Shown piece by piece: positions 1 to 7,790 of a DNA stretch of 52,744 nucleotides; within the stretch, counting starts at the first letter, position 1, and every line of letters begins with the position of its first letter. The stretch is from Chitinophagaceae bacterium UBA4857 (GTDB taxonomy: Bacteria; Bacteroidota; Bacteroidia; Chitinophagales; Chitinophagaceae). Below the pieces are notes generated by a model, which saw only the letters and a program-made list of their open reading frames with translations, searched no databases and had not been told where the DNA came from. A program made the translations under genes and the position numbers. The DNA lies in contig DHEF01000034.1 of assembly GCA_002399735.1 (NCBI GenBank), positions 134,779-187,522 of the forward strand, written 5' to 3'.

Positions 1-1
1 T

Positions 2-106
2 TCCAGTGGAAATGAATTAAAGATTATCACTTCAACGTCCGGTAATTCTATTGGGCATTTGGCAAATAAAAACTATGGATTGTTAGCTTTAAACTTTTTG
101 CAATAA
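2..106 (+). CDS. C-terminal end of an unidentified protein (partial)
   Basis: The frame is open from the window edge to a TAA at 104-106 and encodes 34 residues ending in LALNFLQ. The pattern of a TS-rich strand, then IG, then a glycine-containing strand loosely resembles the end of calcineurin-like phosphoesterases, but this is a weak guess from very little sequence. The start lies outside the window. An inverted repeat follows 6 bp after the stop. Confidence 0.45.
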   Translation, partial: SSGNELKIITSTSGNSIGHLANKNYGLLALNFLQ

Positions 107-111
107 AAAAA

Positions 112-134
112 GGTAATTACAAATTGTAATTACC
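112..134 (-). terminator. Hairpin with T-tract on the minus strand
   Basis: GGTAATTAC and GTAATTACC form a perfect 9-bp stem around a 5-nt loop. A run of A on the plus side (105-111) becomes a U-tract when read on the minus strand. There is no T-run on the plus side, so it suits a minus-strand transcript better than the partial gene just upstream. Confidence 0.5.
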
Positions 135-231
135 CGTAAAAAACATAGGTAGGTTAATGGCTACAGTTTTTGTGTGGCCCTTACGGATTGAATTAGAGAA
201 CCTAAAACAATGTGATGAAAAAGAGATAAAA

Positions 232-258
232 AAGCCACAATCTTGAAAGATGTGGCTT
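232..258 (-). terminator. Second minus-oriented hairpin
   Basis: AAGCCACAATCTT pairs with AAGATGTGGCTT across a 2-nt loop with one bulge. On the minus strand the stem is followed by TTTT. It is one of three consecutive hairpins between 112 and 285. Confidence 0.5.
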
Positions 259-264
259 AAAAAA

Positions 265-285
265 ATCAATAAAATATTTATTGAT
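265..285 (-). terminator. Third minus-oriented hairpin
   Basis: ATCAATAAA and TTTATTGAT form a perfect 9-bp stem with a 3-nt loop. On the minus strand it runs straight into a seven-base T-tract. It is the first terminator met by any transcript entering from the 300-500 region on the minus strand. Confidence 0.5.
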
Positions 286-384
286 CCGTCCAAGCGTTTA
301 TATATGTTAAGAACTATAATTTAAAAATAAAGGGGTTGGAATAGACATTCTGCCCCGTTTCAAAATCCAATATCCTATGAAAAA
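265..384 (-). ncRNA. Candidate small RNA upstream of the LytTR gene
   Basis: On the minus strand a TAGGTTTG box (391-398) matches the Bacteroidota -7 consensus TAnnTTTG. About 120 nt later there is a hairpin with a T7 tail (265-285). Between them lies a hairpin closed by GGGG/CCCC (about 333-357). No reading frame of useful size is present. No good -33 box is seen at 19-20 bp spacing, so the promoter is only half supported. Confidence 0.3.
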
Positions 385-525
385 CCAGTACAAACCTAAC
401 CCGTAAAACCGGGCAAATTGGCCAAAGTAGACCAACATAGCATTTTTGTAGGTTAAAGTATGTTTTGAGTATATAAACGGAAGAAATCCCGGATTGAAGT
501 TTAAACTTTTATTTAAATTTGTTAG

Positions 526-1260
526 ATGGCCCTCACCTACATGATAGCCGACGATGATATTATTTATCGGGAGCTAATGCTACAGCATTTAAATACGATG
601 CCCGAACTGGTATGTTTAGCAGTTTGTGATAATGCTATTGAGGTACGCAAAAAACTACAGGCCCAAGCTGCCGACCTGCTTATTTTAGATGTGGAAATGC
701 CGGGTTTATCGGGCATTGATTTGGTGCAAAGCCTTGCACAACAACCCATGATAATTTTTATATCATCGCACAGTAGTTACGCCATTGATGCTTTTAATGT
801 AGATGCGATTGATTTTTTGGTGAAACCATCGCCCCTGCCGCGTATTATGCGGGCCATAAATAAAGCCTTGCAATTACACGAGCTTAAAAAAAATACACTA
901 CCCGCTGAAGGTTTTAAACCGGTGGACGATAATTCATTTTTTATAAAGGATAAAGGCAGTTTTGTAAAGATTACTTATGCGCAGGTGATGTACATAGAAT
1001 CGTTAGGGGATTTTGTAGATATACATTTGGAAGACGGTACAAAAAAAATTGCACTGGTAAATATGAAAAGCCTGGAACAACAATTACCACCATCGTTGTT
1101 TTTGCGCATTTCCAGAAACTACATGATTAATAAAACAAAAGTAACTGCGGTTGATAGTAACAACGTAGTTTTAAATAAATTACAACTACCCATTGGTAAA
1201 ACATATACCAATGTGCTGGAATCTATTTTAGGCAACAACATTATTAAAAGACATATCTGA
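526..1260 (+). CDS. LytTR-family response regulator
   Basis: A DNA-binding two-component response regulator of 244 residues. The receiver domain spans residues 4-118, with an acidic pocket at D9-D11, phospho-acceptor D55 in LILDVEMPG and the conserved lysine K100 in DFLVKPS. A LytTR DNA-binding domain follows (about 138-235). The ATG at 526 is preferred because the receiver begins at once (LTYMIADDD). The gene is 6 bp upstream of a histidine kinase gene and is probably co-transcribed with it. LytTR regulators usually partner LytS/YehU-type kinases, whereas the neighbour is a classic HisKA kinase. The target genes are unknown. Confidence 0.9.
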   Translation: MALTYMIADDDIIYRELMLQHLNTMPELVCLAVCDNAIEVRKKLQAQAADLLILDVEMPGLSGIDLVQSLAQQPMIIFISSHSSYAIDAFNVDAIDFLVKPSPLPRIMRAINKALQLHELKKNTLPAEGFKPVDDNSFFIKDKGSFVKITYAQVMYIESLGDFVDIHLEDGTKKIALVNMKSLEQQLPPSLFLRISRNYMINKTKVTAVDSNNVVLNKLQLPIGKTYTNVLESILGNNIIKRHI

Positions 1261-1266
1261 ACCAAT

Positions 1267-3141
1267 ATGATGAGAGTTTTTTTTCTCTTAGCCAGCTTCT
1301 TCTTTTTTACTACCACTTTTAGCCAAAACAACAAATATGTTGACAGCCTTTTAAAAGAAATTAATAAACATCCGCATGATACGGTATTGGTTGTTTTATA
1401 CGACCAGATTGGTCAGGCCATTACGCAAAGTAACGGTGCAAAAGCCATTGAATATTTTGAACGAGGAAGAGAGGTGGCAAAAAAAGCAAACCTGATGAAA
1501 GAGTATGCTAACTTTTGGTATAGCATTGGCTTTAACCACCGGATTAGATCAAAATTTGATAAAGCTATTTACAGTTATCAGCAAACATTGCCGGTGTATG
1601 AAAAACTAACCGATACTTTCCGTTTGGCAAATGCTTTATTATCTATTCAGGCTACTTATTATGAAATGAATGATTTAGAAAAAGCAAAAGAATATATGGC
1701 CAAAGCGGCCCCTTATGTTTATGCAGAGAACTATCCGCCGCAGGTAGCCAATTTGTATGAAGCCACTGCCATTATTAACAGCAAAGAAAACAAACTTGAT
1801 TCCGCGTTATTTTATTACGAAAAAGTAATTAAAGAATATAAAGATTTCAACGACCCTATTGGCATGTCCATAGCACAAATGAATAAGGGTATAACACTCA
1901 AAAAAACAGGGAATTATCAACAGGCTTTACAACTTTTTGACACCAGTCTTTTTTTGCTGAAAGGCATGGAGCAGGTGGATGATATTTATGCCAGTATTCA
2001 AAATAATATAGGTGCTACTTATGCAGCCATGGGCCAAACCGATAAAGCTTTGGTAGCATTTAATACCAGCATTAAATATGCAAAAGATGCAGGCCTTATA
2101 AAAAACGAAATGGAAAACTATCGCAATATGGCTGATATGTTTTTAAAACAAAATGACTATAAAAAACATTCTGACTATTTACAAAAATATTATACTTTAA
2201 AGGACAGCATTTATACCATTGATAGCAAAAACCAGGTTACCCAACTGGAAGCTGATTATGCCATAAGCCAGAAAAATAATGAGATACTTTTAAAAGAAAC
2301 GGAATTAACAAGAAGTAAAACCGTACGTAATACTTTTATTATTTTAAGTATTGCAGCCTTATTGTTTTTAGCTACCCTTGGCTTTTTATACTCACGCATT
2401 AAAAAAGCAAACAAACTACTTAACCAGCAAAATATTTTAATTAACGAACAGAAAAATGAATTACTAACTTTAAACCGTGTTAAGGACAGGTTATTTAGTA
2501 TTATAAGTCACGATTTACGACAACCGCTGCAAACATTAAAATCGTTTTTATTACTTAGCGACAACCCTAATGTAGCAGAAGAAAAGAAAAAAGAATTTAA
2601 GATTTTAACCTTTAACGCAGTGCTTAATACCAGCGATATGCTGGACAATTTATTAGCCTGGGCCAATATTCAATTAAAAAATAGCACGCCACCTATTACT
2701 GCTATATCAGTTGAAGATAGTATTTGGGATGTAACCGAAAGTGTAAAACCACAAAGCATACAAAAAGGAATAACGCTGGCACAAAATATTCAGTCGCCTA
2801 CTGCCATGGGCAATTATGATATATTGCAAATTGCTATTCGCAACATAGTTACCAACGCCATTAAATTTAGCCCGGCTAATAGCGTTATTACCATCAGCTC
2901 ATTTAAAGATGGTGATAAAGTATCATTAACCGTTACCGATCAGGGAATTGGTATGACGGCAGAACAAATTGCCCAGATAGAAGCAAAAGAAATAAGCAGT
3001 ACCAAAGGCACTGCCGGTGAACGTGGCAGCGGTTTAGGTTTATTTTTGGTAAAAGAATTACTGGAAAAAATAAATGGTCGCATTCTTATTAACAGCGAAA
3101 CAGGAAAAGGGTCTACCTTTAGTATTGTACTTGATGCTTAA
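1267..3141 (+). CDS. TPR-containing sensor histidine kinase
   Basis: A membrane histidine kinase of 624 residues. Visible in order: an N-terminal signal peptide ending near FSQ (about residue 20), a predicted periplasmic TPR array (about 25-310, repeated units such as KALVAFNTSIKYA), one transmembrane helix (about 354-375), a short coiled coil, a HisKA domain with phospho-acceptor H415 in ISHDLRQPL, and a HATPase_c domain with N-box NIVTNAIKF (about 525) and glycine boxes TDQGIGM and GERGSGLGL. It starts 6 bp after the LytTR regulator, its likely partner. The ligand sensed by the TPRs cannot be inferred. Confidence 0.9.
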   Translation: MMRVFFLLASFFFFTTTFSQNNKYVDSLLKEINKHPHDTVLVVLYDQIGQAITQSNGAKAIEYFERGREVAKKANLMKEYANFWYSIGFNHRIRSKFDKAIYSYQQTLPVYEKLTDTFRLANALLSIQATYYEMNDLEKAKEYMAKAAPYVYAENYPPQVANLYEATAIINSKENKLDSALFYYEKVIKEYKDFNDPIGMSIAQMNKGITLKKTGNYQQALQLFDTSLFLLKGMEQVDDIYASIQNNIGATYAAMGQTDKALVAFNTSIKYAKDAGLIKNEMENYRNMADMFLKQNDYKKHSDYLQKYYTLKDSIYTIDSKNQVTQLEADYAISQKNNEILLKETELTRSKTVRNTFIILSIAALLFLATLGFLYSRIKKANKLLNQQNILINEQKNELLTLNRVKDRLFSIISHDLRQPLQTLKSFLLLSDNPNVAEEKKKEFKILTFNAVLNTSDMLDNLLAWANIQLKNSTPPITAISVEDSIWDVTESVKPQSIQKGITLAQNIQSPTAMGNYDILQIAIRNIVTNAIKFSPANSVITISSFKDGDKVSLTVTDQGIGMTAEQIAQIEAKEISSTKGTAGERGSGLGLFLVKELLEKINGRILINSETGKGSTFSIVLDA

Positions 3142-3176
3142 CCAAGTTTACAATTTGTTACACAAAACAGTTTAAC

Positions 3177-3746
3177 ATGGCATTTAATACCCAACCTGTT
3201 TTAGAAACCGATACAGTAATACTATACCCATTGCGCTCCGAAGATTTTGAAGCACTGTACCAAACTGCTGCCGACCCCAAAATATGGGAACAACACCCTA
3301 ATAAAGACCGTTGGCGAAAAGAAGTATTTAAAACTTTTTTTGATGGTGCTATGGCCAGTAAAGGAGCTTTTAAAATTGTAGATAAAAACACCAATGACAT
3401 TATTGGGAGTACACGTTTTTACGATTATGACGCAACCAATAATAACATTTTTATTGGCTACACATTTTATGCTACAGCCTATTGGGGCAAAGGCATTAAT
3501 AAGAATGTAAAAAAAATAATGTTGGCTTACGCTTTTGAAGAAGTGCAAGAAGTATTGTTCCATATTGGTGCACAAAACCTACGATCGCAAATAGCCATTG
3601 AAAGAATAGGTGCAAAAAAAATTGGCGAAGAAGTGGTAGCTTATTTTGGCGAACCTACCCGGCAAAATTTTGTTTATAGTATTACCAAAGATGATTGGAT
3701 AAATTTTAATACAAACGCTAATGGAAATTTTAGCCAACCTGCATGA
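3177..3746 (+). CDS. GNAT-family N-acetyltransferase (RimJ/RimL-like)
   Basis: A 189-residue acetyltransferase of the GNAT fold. The N-terminal half has the RimJ/RimL-like pattern (ETDTVILYPLRSEDFEAL). The acetyl-CoA site is the GYTFYATAYWGKGINKNVKK stretch, followed by a helix and the IAIERIGAKKIGEE segment typical of this subgroup. The substrate is not determinable; relatives acetylate protein N-termini, amines or antibiotics. The 3' end overlaps the next gene by 26 bp, suggesting translational coupling with the YggS homologue. Confidence 0.85.
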   Translation: MAFNTQPVLETDTVILYPLRSEDFEALYQTAADPKIWEQHPNKDRWRKEVFKTFFDGAMASKGAFKIVDKNTNDIIGSTRFYDYDATNNNIFIGYTFYATAYWGKGINKNVKKIMLAYAFEEVQEVLFHIGAQNLRSQIAIERIGAKKIGEEVVAYFGEPTRQNFVYSITKDDWINFNTNANGNFSQPA

Positions 3747-4455
3747 TATTGAAGAACGCATACGCAAAGCCTGTTTAGCTGCCAACCGACGACCTAGTGA
3801 AGTAAAATTATTGCTGGCTACTAAAACGGTTACTGCCGAAAATATAAAAATTGCTATTAGTGCCGGCCAAACTTTAATTGGCGAAAATAAAGTACAGGAA
3901 ATAAAAGAAAAATACGAAGCATTAATTACTACCCCACACCAAAAACATTATATAGGTCACTTACAAACCAATAAAATAAAAGACATTTTAAAGTACGGTG
4001 TTACCTGTGTACAATCTTTAGACAGATTAGACCTTGCTGAAAAACTACACCAACGTTTATTACAAGAGAACAAAACTTTAGAAGTTTTTATACAGGTTAA
4101 TACTTCCGGCGAAGAAAGTAAATTTGGTATTGCTCCTGATAAAGCGATTGAACTGGTACAGCAGGTTGCAGCCTTTACTACCCTAAAAATAAAAGGACTT
4201 ATGACCATTGGCCTTTTTAGTGCCGATAATGACGCCGTGAGAAACTGTTTTCGCTTGCTGAAAAATATTCAACAACAAATTATTGCGCTACACATGGATA
4301 ATGTTGATATGCATGAATTATCTATGGGCATGAGTGGTGATTTAGAAACTGCCATTGAAGAAGGCGCAACCATTGTACGTGTAGGCACCGCCATTTTTGG
4401 TAAACGCATTTATCCGGATAGTTACTATTGGAACGAAACAAAACCTGTATTGTAA
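3721..4455 (+). CDS. YggS/PROSC-family PLP homeostasis protein
   Basis: A 244-residue member of the YggS/YlmE/PLPBP family, single-domain alanine-racemase-fold proteins that bind pyridoxal phosphate and buffer its level without a known reaction of their own. The PLP lysine is K35 in LLLATKTV. Other family signatures are GENKVQE, HYIGHLQTNK, VNTSGEESKFG and the phosphate-binding MGMSGDLETAIEEG. The length is usual for the family. Translation begins inside the GNAT gene. A bidirectional hairpin follows 4 bp after the stop. Confidence 0.93.
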   Translation: MEILANLHDIEERIRKACLAANRRPSEVKLLLATKTVTAENIKIAISAGQTLIGENKVQEIKEKYEALITTPHQKHYIGHLQTNKIKDILKYGVTCVQSLDRLDLAEKLHQRLLQENKTLEVFIQVNTSGEESKFGIAPDKAIELVQQVAAFTTLKIKGLMTIGLFSADNDAVRNCFRLLKNIQQQIIALHMDNVDMHELSMGMSGDLETAIEEGATIVRVGTAIFGKRIYPDSYYWNETKPVL

Positions 4456-4458
4456 AAA

Positions 4459-4490
4459 ATAAAAGTGAGCAAATAATTACTCACTTTTAT
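4459..4490. terminator. Bidirectional terminator between convergent genes
   Basis: ATAAAAGTGAG and CTCACTTTTAT form a perfect 11-bp stem around a 10-nt loop. A-rich and T-rich flanks let it work in both directions, between the yggS homologue (plus) and the qorB-like gene (minus). Confidence 0.8.
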
Positions 4491-4508
4491 TTACGATTAT
4501 GTTACTAT

Positions 4509-5387
4509 TTAATTAAATGCCTGTGCATATTCTTTCGCAAAATCTTCCAGTTTGGTTTTACCGGCAATTGCAGCACCAGTTTGTACAAAATGGGCTTGAA
4601 TTTTACCGGCACGTAAACCCGCACCCATATCTGTATACAGTTGTGCAATTTCAGCCGGTACACCCGCCTGTGTCATACCTTGTAACGCTTGTTCATCGGT
4701 AAACTCCACCCAAGGCAATTCAGGTTTGCCAATAGCTGCACCAAATAGTTTTGCAATATCAGCGGCTGAACGATAATCACTAACAATGTAACGAATTTTA
4801 TCACCTGCGCTTTTTTGTAATTCTTCGCTTGCAGCTACAGCTATATCCTGTGGATGCACCAAGGGTATTAAAGTGGTAGCCGGTAAGTTTGAGCCAATAA
4901 TACCTGCACCTTTTATTACCGGAACATCATTATAATAATTGCTATAAAAATAACCTGCACGTAAAAAAGTAATATTAATACCTTCCAGTTGGTTATAAAT
5001 TTGCTCAATATGGTATAAGCCTTCAATAGGGCCATTACCATTTGGCAAATCGGCACCAATACTACTTAACATTACCACACGTTTTACATTGGCTGCTTTA
5101 AATGCCGTTGCAAAAGCCTTACCTGCTTCGGTAGTGTTTGCCACAACGTTTGCTCCGCCTAAGTTGGGTGGTGTCATGGCAAATACCGCATCAGCACCTG
5201 TAAATGCTTTGGTTAAAAACCCGGCATGACTTACTGATCCTACTATTGCTGTTGCACCTAAGGCCTCAATATCGCTTTTACGATTCTCGTTGCTGGTCAC
5301 TACGGTTACGGTTTGTCCTGCCGCTACTAAATTTGTTACTAAATTTTTACCAATGTTTCCTAAAGAACCTGTTACTGTAATTTTCAT
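4509..5387 (-). CDS. NmrA/QorB-like NAD(P)-binding oxidoreductase
   Basis: A 292-residue atypical short-chain dehydrogenase. The N-terminus MKITVTGSLGNIGKNLV is the Rossmann nucleotide-binding motif, and the ATG at 5387 places it at residue 1; an upstream in-frame start would lie across the promoter. GADAVFAMTPPN and VVMLSSIGAD match the NmrA/QorB group. E. coli QorB (YtfG) is an NADPH:quinone oxidoreductase encoded divergently from the HxlR-family gene ytfH, the same arrangement as here. Function as a quinone or aldehyde-stress reductase under HxlR control is inferred from that parallel. Confidence 0.8.
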   Translation of the reverse strand: MKITVTGSLGNIGKNLVTNLVAAGQTVTVVTSNENRKSDIEALGATAIVGSVSHAGFLTKAFTGADAVFAMTPPNLGGANVVANTTEAGKAFATAFKAANVKRVVMLSSIGADLPNGNGPIEGLYHIEQIYNQLEGINITFLRAGYFYSNYYNDVPVIKGAGIIGSNLPATTLIPLVHPQDIAVAASEELQKSAGDKIRYIVSDYRSAADIAKLFGAAIGKPELPWVEFTDEQALQGMTQAGVPAEIAQLYTDMGAGLRAGKIQAHFVQTGAAIAGKTKLEDFAKEYAQAFN

Positions 5388-5413
5388 TATATATATTTTT
5401 TTATTTCTTCCAG

Positions 5414-5427
5414 CAAAGATATCTTTG
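5414..5427. promoter_or_regulatory. Palindrome containing overlapping divergent -7 boxes
   Basis: CAAAGATATCTTTG is a perfect 14-bp palindrome. Each half reads TATCTTTG, a match to TAnnTTTG, once towards the qorB-like gene and once towards the HxlR gene. For the minus promoter a TTG (complement of 5442-5444) lies 20 bp upstream of the -7 box. The two genes therefore appear to share one promoter core. Confidence 0.6.
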
Positions 5428-5448
5428 TACTTACTTTTATACAAGTAC
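5427..5448. promoter_or_regulatory. Candidate HxlR operator
   Basis: GTACTT (5427-5432) and AAGTAC (5443-5448) form an inverted repeat with a 10-bp spacer, and the longer word GTACTTAC is also directly repeated at 5427 and 5445. The site lies between the -33 and -7 elements of the qorB-like promoter, so binding there should block transcription. HxlR proteins bind inverted repeats of similar geometry; assignment to this HxlR is inference. Confidence 0.5.
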
Positions 5449-5467
5449 TTACCCTAAAGTATGTATC

Positions 5468-5830
5468 ATGACAGCAATTAAAAAAACATCTACCATTCAG
5501 GAAAATAAACAGTACGCACTGGACTTATGCCCGGTTACTTATGTAATGGAAAAGATTGGTGGTTATTGGAAGCCTATTATCCTTTATCATCTTTCTACCA
5601 GCACCAAACGTTACAGTGAGTTAAAACGTGCCATTCCCGCCATTACAGAAAAAGTATTAATTCAACATTTAAAACAATTGGAAGCGGACGGATTAATCAT
5701 CCGGGAATCAAAACCCGTTGTACCACCACATGTTATTTACAAGTTGAGTACAGCCGGCAAAGGTTTGTTACCAGTAATTAATGCGATGGCTAAATGGGCT
5801 ATTAAAGAAAGAGAAGGTGTGTTTGCTTAA
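5468..5830 (+). CDS. HxlR-family transcriptional regulator
   Basis: A 120-residue winged-helix regulator of the HxlR (DUF24) family. CPVTYVMEKIGGYWKPIILY is the family hallmark, with Cys22 in the position used by redox-sensing members such as YodB and HypR. The recognition region is YSELKRAIPAITEKVLIQHLKQLEADGLI. It is divergent from the qorB-like gene, with about 80 bp between start codons holding a shared palindrome and a candidate operator. It probably represses the neighbour and may sense electrophiles or quinones through the cysteine. Confidence 0.9.
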   Translation: MTAIKKTSTIQENKQYALDLCPVTYVMEKIGGYWKPIILYHLSTSTKRYSELKRAIPAITEKVLIQHLKQLEADGLIIRESKPVVPPHVIYKLSTAGKGLLPVINAMAKWAIKEREGVFA

Positions 5831-5850
5831 TTTTTAATGACAATAAAAAT

Positions 5851-5880
5851 CTGTCAGGCTGAGCTTGACGAAGCCCGCGA
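5851..5880. repeat. Dispersed GAGCTTGACGAAG-type repeat fragment
   Basis: Holds the words CAGGCTGAGCTTGACGAAGC, which can fold as AGGCT...AGCC. It resembles intergenic CTGAGC..GTCGAAG repeats I recall from many bacterial genomes; a related fragment may lie at 10018-10075. It is non-coding, downstream of the HxlR gene. Confidence 0.4.
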
Positions 5881-5900
5881 AGAATTTTAATGATACGCTC

Positions 5901-5935
5901 CATTCACTATTCACTATTGACTATTCACTGCTGAC
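5901..5935. repeat. Word-like tandem array (CACTATT/GACTATT units)
   Basis: Degenerate repetition of TTCACTATT and TTGACTATT. A near-identical stretch is found at 20103-20126, 14 kb away. It sits directly upstream of an R1 repeat copy in both places. Confidence 0.55.
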
Positions 5936-5942
5936 TTCCTCT

Positions 5943-6010
5943 GCTGATTAGCGAACAGAACCCTGAAGAGTGCGACGCAACAACTGTTGATAGTAGCACT
6001 ACAGCTGGGT
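5943..6010 (+). repeat. R1 dispersed repeat, copy 1
   Basis: Begins with GCTGATTAGCGAACAGAA, continues with GAAGAGTGCGACGCAA and ends with ACTACAGCTGGGTTC. This is one of eight copies of the same roughly 50-75 bp unit in the window. It lies between the HxlR gene and the 3' end of the GH28 gene. Confidence 0.7.
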
Positions 6011-6039
6011 TCATAAATATTAAACTTTGTTTTAAGTAA

Positions 6040-7398
6040 CTATTTAGCAGCAGAAGGTATCAACACTTCTTTACCAATAACCACATCGTTAAATACAATA
6101 TTATCAGTATTAGTTAAGCTGATGGCAGTGGCACATGAATCAACTTTTACATTGGTTAGAAAAACATCCGTGACTTTTTTAGTGGGATAACCTTGTATTA
6201 CCAACCCTGCATGACTAGCGGTTTTAAATTGCAGGTTTTCAAAAAATATATTTTTGATTTCGGTTTCAAAACCTTTGCCTTCGCCATGGTAATATGCCGT
6301 AATAAAAATAGCATCTTCCACATCGCCAAACTCCACATCGTTCACATAAATATCTTTAATAAATCCACCACGATCGGGATTAGATTTTAAATAAATACCA
6401 CGCTTGCAATAACCGCCATAGGTACAGTTTTCTACAAATACATTTTGTACACCGGCCGACATTTCGCTACCAATTACCACACCATGCAACCCTTTAAAAC
6501 GACTATTGCGCACAATAATATTTTCGGATGTAATGGCCGTCTTTCTACCTTCATAATCCCTACCCGCTTTAATGGCCACATTATCATCGGCGTTGTTAAA
6601 ATCAATATCTTCTATCAAAATATTTTTCGAATACTCCGGATCAAAACCATCATTATTTTTATTAAACGCATCAAACTTTACTTTGCGTGCCGTAATGTTT
6701 TCGCTTTGCAAAAAATGTACACACCAAAAAGGCGAGTTAGTAATGGTTACCCCTTCAATCAAAATATTTTTACACTCGTAAAATTGTATTAGTTGTGGCC
6801 GTAAAAAATGTCCTGCACCAAACACACGATCTTTTACCGGCGTTCCTTCATGATTCATCTTTCTGCTTAGTTGTTGTGCGGGCTTTTGTTGGTCGTACCA
6901 TTTACTAAAGCCTTCCCTGCCATTACCATCAATGATTCCTTCGCCAATAATAGCTACGTTATTTACTTTGTAAGCATATATCAGTGGGCTGTAATTGTAC
7001 AAAAAAGTTCCTTCCCAACTGGTAGGCACAACGGGCAAATAATCAGCCTCATTGGTACCAAAAACCAGTTTCGCATTCTTTTGTAATTCAATACTACTAT
7101 TGTCCACCAAATGTATTGGCCCATTAACAATGTATATACCGCTAGGTACAATTATTTTCCCACCATTCTTTTCTTTGCAAGCTTTCAAGGCCTTATCAAA
7201 AGCAGGTTTTGCATCGGTTAACGAATCGCCTTTTGCACCAAAGTCTGTTAACAAAAAATGATTATCAGATATTTTTGGCGGAACAATATTTTTTAAAACA
7301 GCATCACGTTTTTCGGTTCTGGATAAATCTTTAGTAGCTGAAGAAGTACAGGCGGACATGCTTATAAATATTAAAAAAAGAAGGCTGTAAAATTTCAT
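6040..7398 (-). CDS. Glycoside hydrolase family 28 (polygalacturonase-like) lipoprotein
   Basis: A 452-residue parallel beta-helix hydrolase. The N-terminus is a lipoprotein signal (SMSACTSS, lipidated Cys17). The mature protein opens with the pectate-lyase-superfamily segment LTDFGAKGDSLTDAKPAFDK. The GH28 catalytic signatures appear in order in variant form: NKNNDGFDP (general NTD), NADDNVAIKAG (DD), GLHGVVIGSEMSAG (GHG) and KRGIYLKS (RIK). Family members hydrolyse galacturonan or rhamnogalacturonan and some release xylogalacturonan units; the exact substrate is not visible. It is probably an outer-membrane or periplasmic enzyme. No SusC/D genes are adjacent. Confidence 0.88.
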   Translation of the reverse strand: MKFYSLLFLIFISMSACTSSATKDLSRTEKRDAVLKNIVPPKISDNHFLLTDFGAKGDSLTDAKPAFDKALKACKEKNGGKIIVPSGIYIVNGPIHLVDNSSIELQKNAKLVFGTNEADYLPVVPTSWEGTFLYNYSPLIYAYKVNNVAIIGEGIIDGNGREGFSKWYDQQKPAQQLSRKMNHEGTPVKDRVFGAGHFLRPQLIQFYECKNILIEGVTITNSPFWCVHFLQSENITARKVKFDAFNKNNDGFDPEYSKNILIEDIDFNNADDNVAIKAGRDYEGRKTAITSENIIVRNSRFKGLHGVVIGSEMSAGVQNVFVENCTYGGYCKRGIYLKSNPDRGGFIKDIYVNDVEFGDVEDAIFITAYYHGEGKGFETEIKNIFFENLQFKTASHAGLVIQGYPTKKVTDVFLTNVKVDSCATAISLTNTDNIVFNDVVIGKEVLIPSAAK

Positions 7399-7489
7399 GA
7401 TTTTTGTTAATCAAGTAATTATATCAATACGATTTGTTGCGAATAAAATTAGCCAAATTTTACCTACACCGGTTATGTTATTTATGATG

Positions 7490-7640
7490 GCGTGCCCCTG
7501 TTGCATTTTTGCTAACGCACCATTTGGCCTTGCACAAAATGCAACCGGGTCGGGCTATACGCTACAAGTCCTCATTACGCTACGTTGCACTTCGCTTCAT
7601 TCCGGGCTTTCCGCTGCTATCCCTCACGCAAATACATAAA
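7490..7640. repeat. Intergenic palindromic repeat element
   Basis: GTTGCATTTT (7500-7509) and AAAATGCAAC (7536-7545) are perfect 10-bp inverted arms. They are followed by a GC-richer stretch with repeated words (GCTACAAGTCC, GCTACGTTGCAC, GGGCTTTCCGCTGCTATCCC). Overlapping short frames on both strands do not look like proteins. The rest of 7399-7775 is AT-rich upstream sequence of the two divergent genes. I recall similar stretches in other Bacteroidota, but this needs a search. Confidence 0.45.
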
Positions 7641-7755
7641 GCTTCATACAATCAATACAGAAAAAAGTTTAGTAGATTTTACAAGATCATCTCACTTATT
7701 ATCAACAATCTAAAAAACTGTTTTTTTGTACAATTTTTCTAACCCCGTACCGCTT

Positions 7756-7763
7756 TACCTTTG
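7756..7763 (+). promoter_or_regulatory. -7 promoter box of the alcohol dehydrogenase gene
   Basis: TACCTTTG matches TAnnTTTG exactly. The predicted transcription start near 7770 leaves about 20 nt before the ATG at 7791 but only about 6 nt before the codon at 7776, which favours the later start. No clear -33 TTTG is found at the usual distance. Confidence 0.5.
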
Positions 7764-7790
7764 CTCCATCATTAAATGATAAAAAAAATT

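Noticed and set aside
514..521. TAAATTTG as the promoter of the LytTR gene
   Set aside because: It matches the -7 consensus but lies only 5 bp before the ATG, which would make a leaderless or truncated mRNA; AT-rich chance is more likely.
7397..7742. Overlapping plus-strand frames of 77-80 codons
   Set aside because: They cover the palindromic repeat element and read it in two frames at once; neither looks like a real protein.
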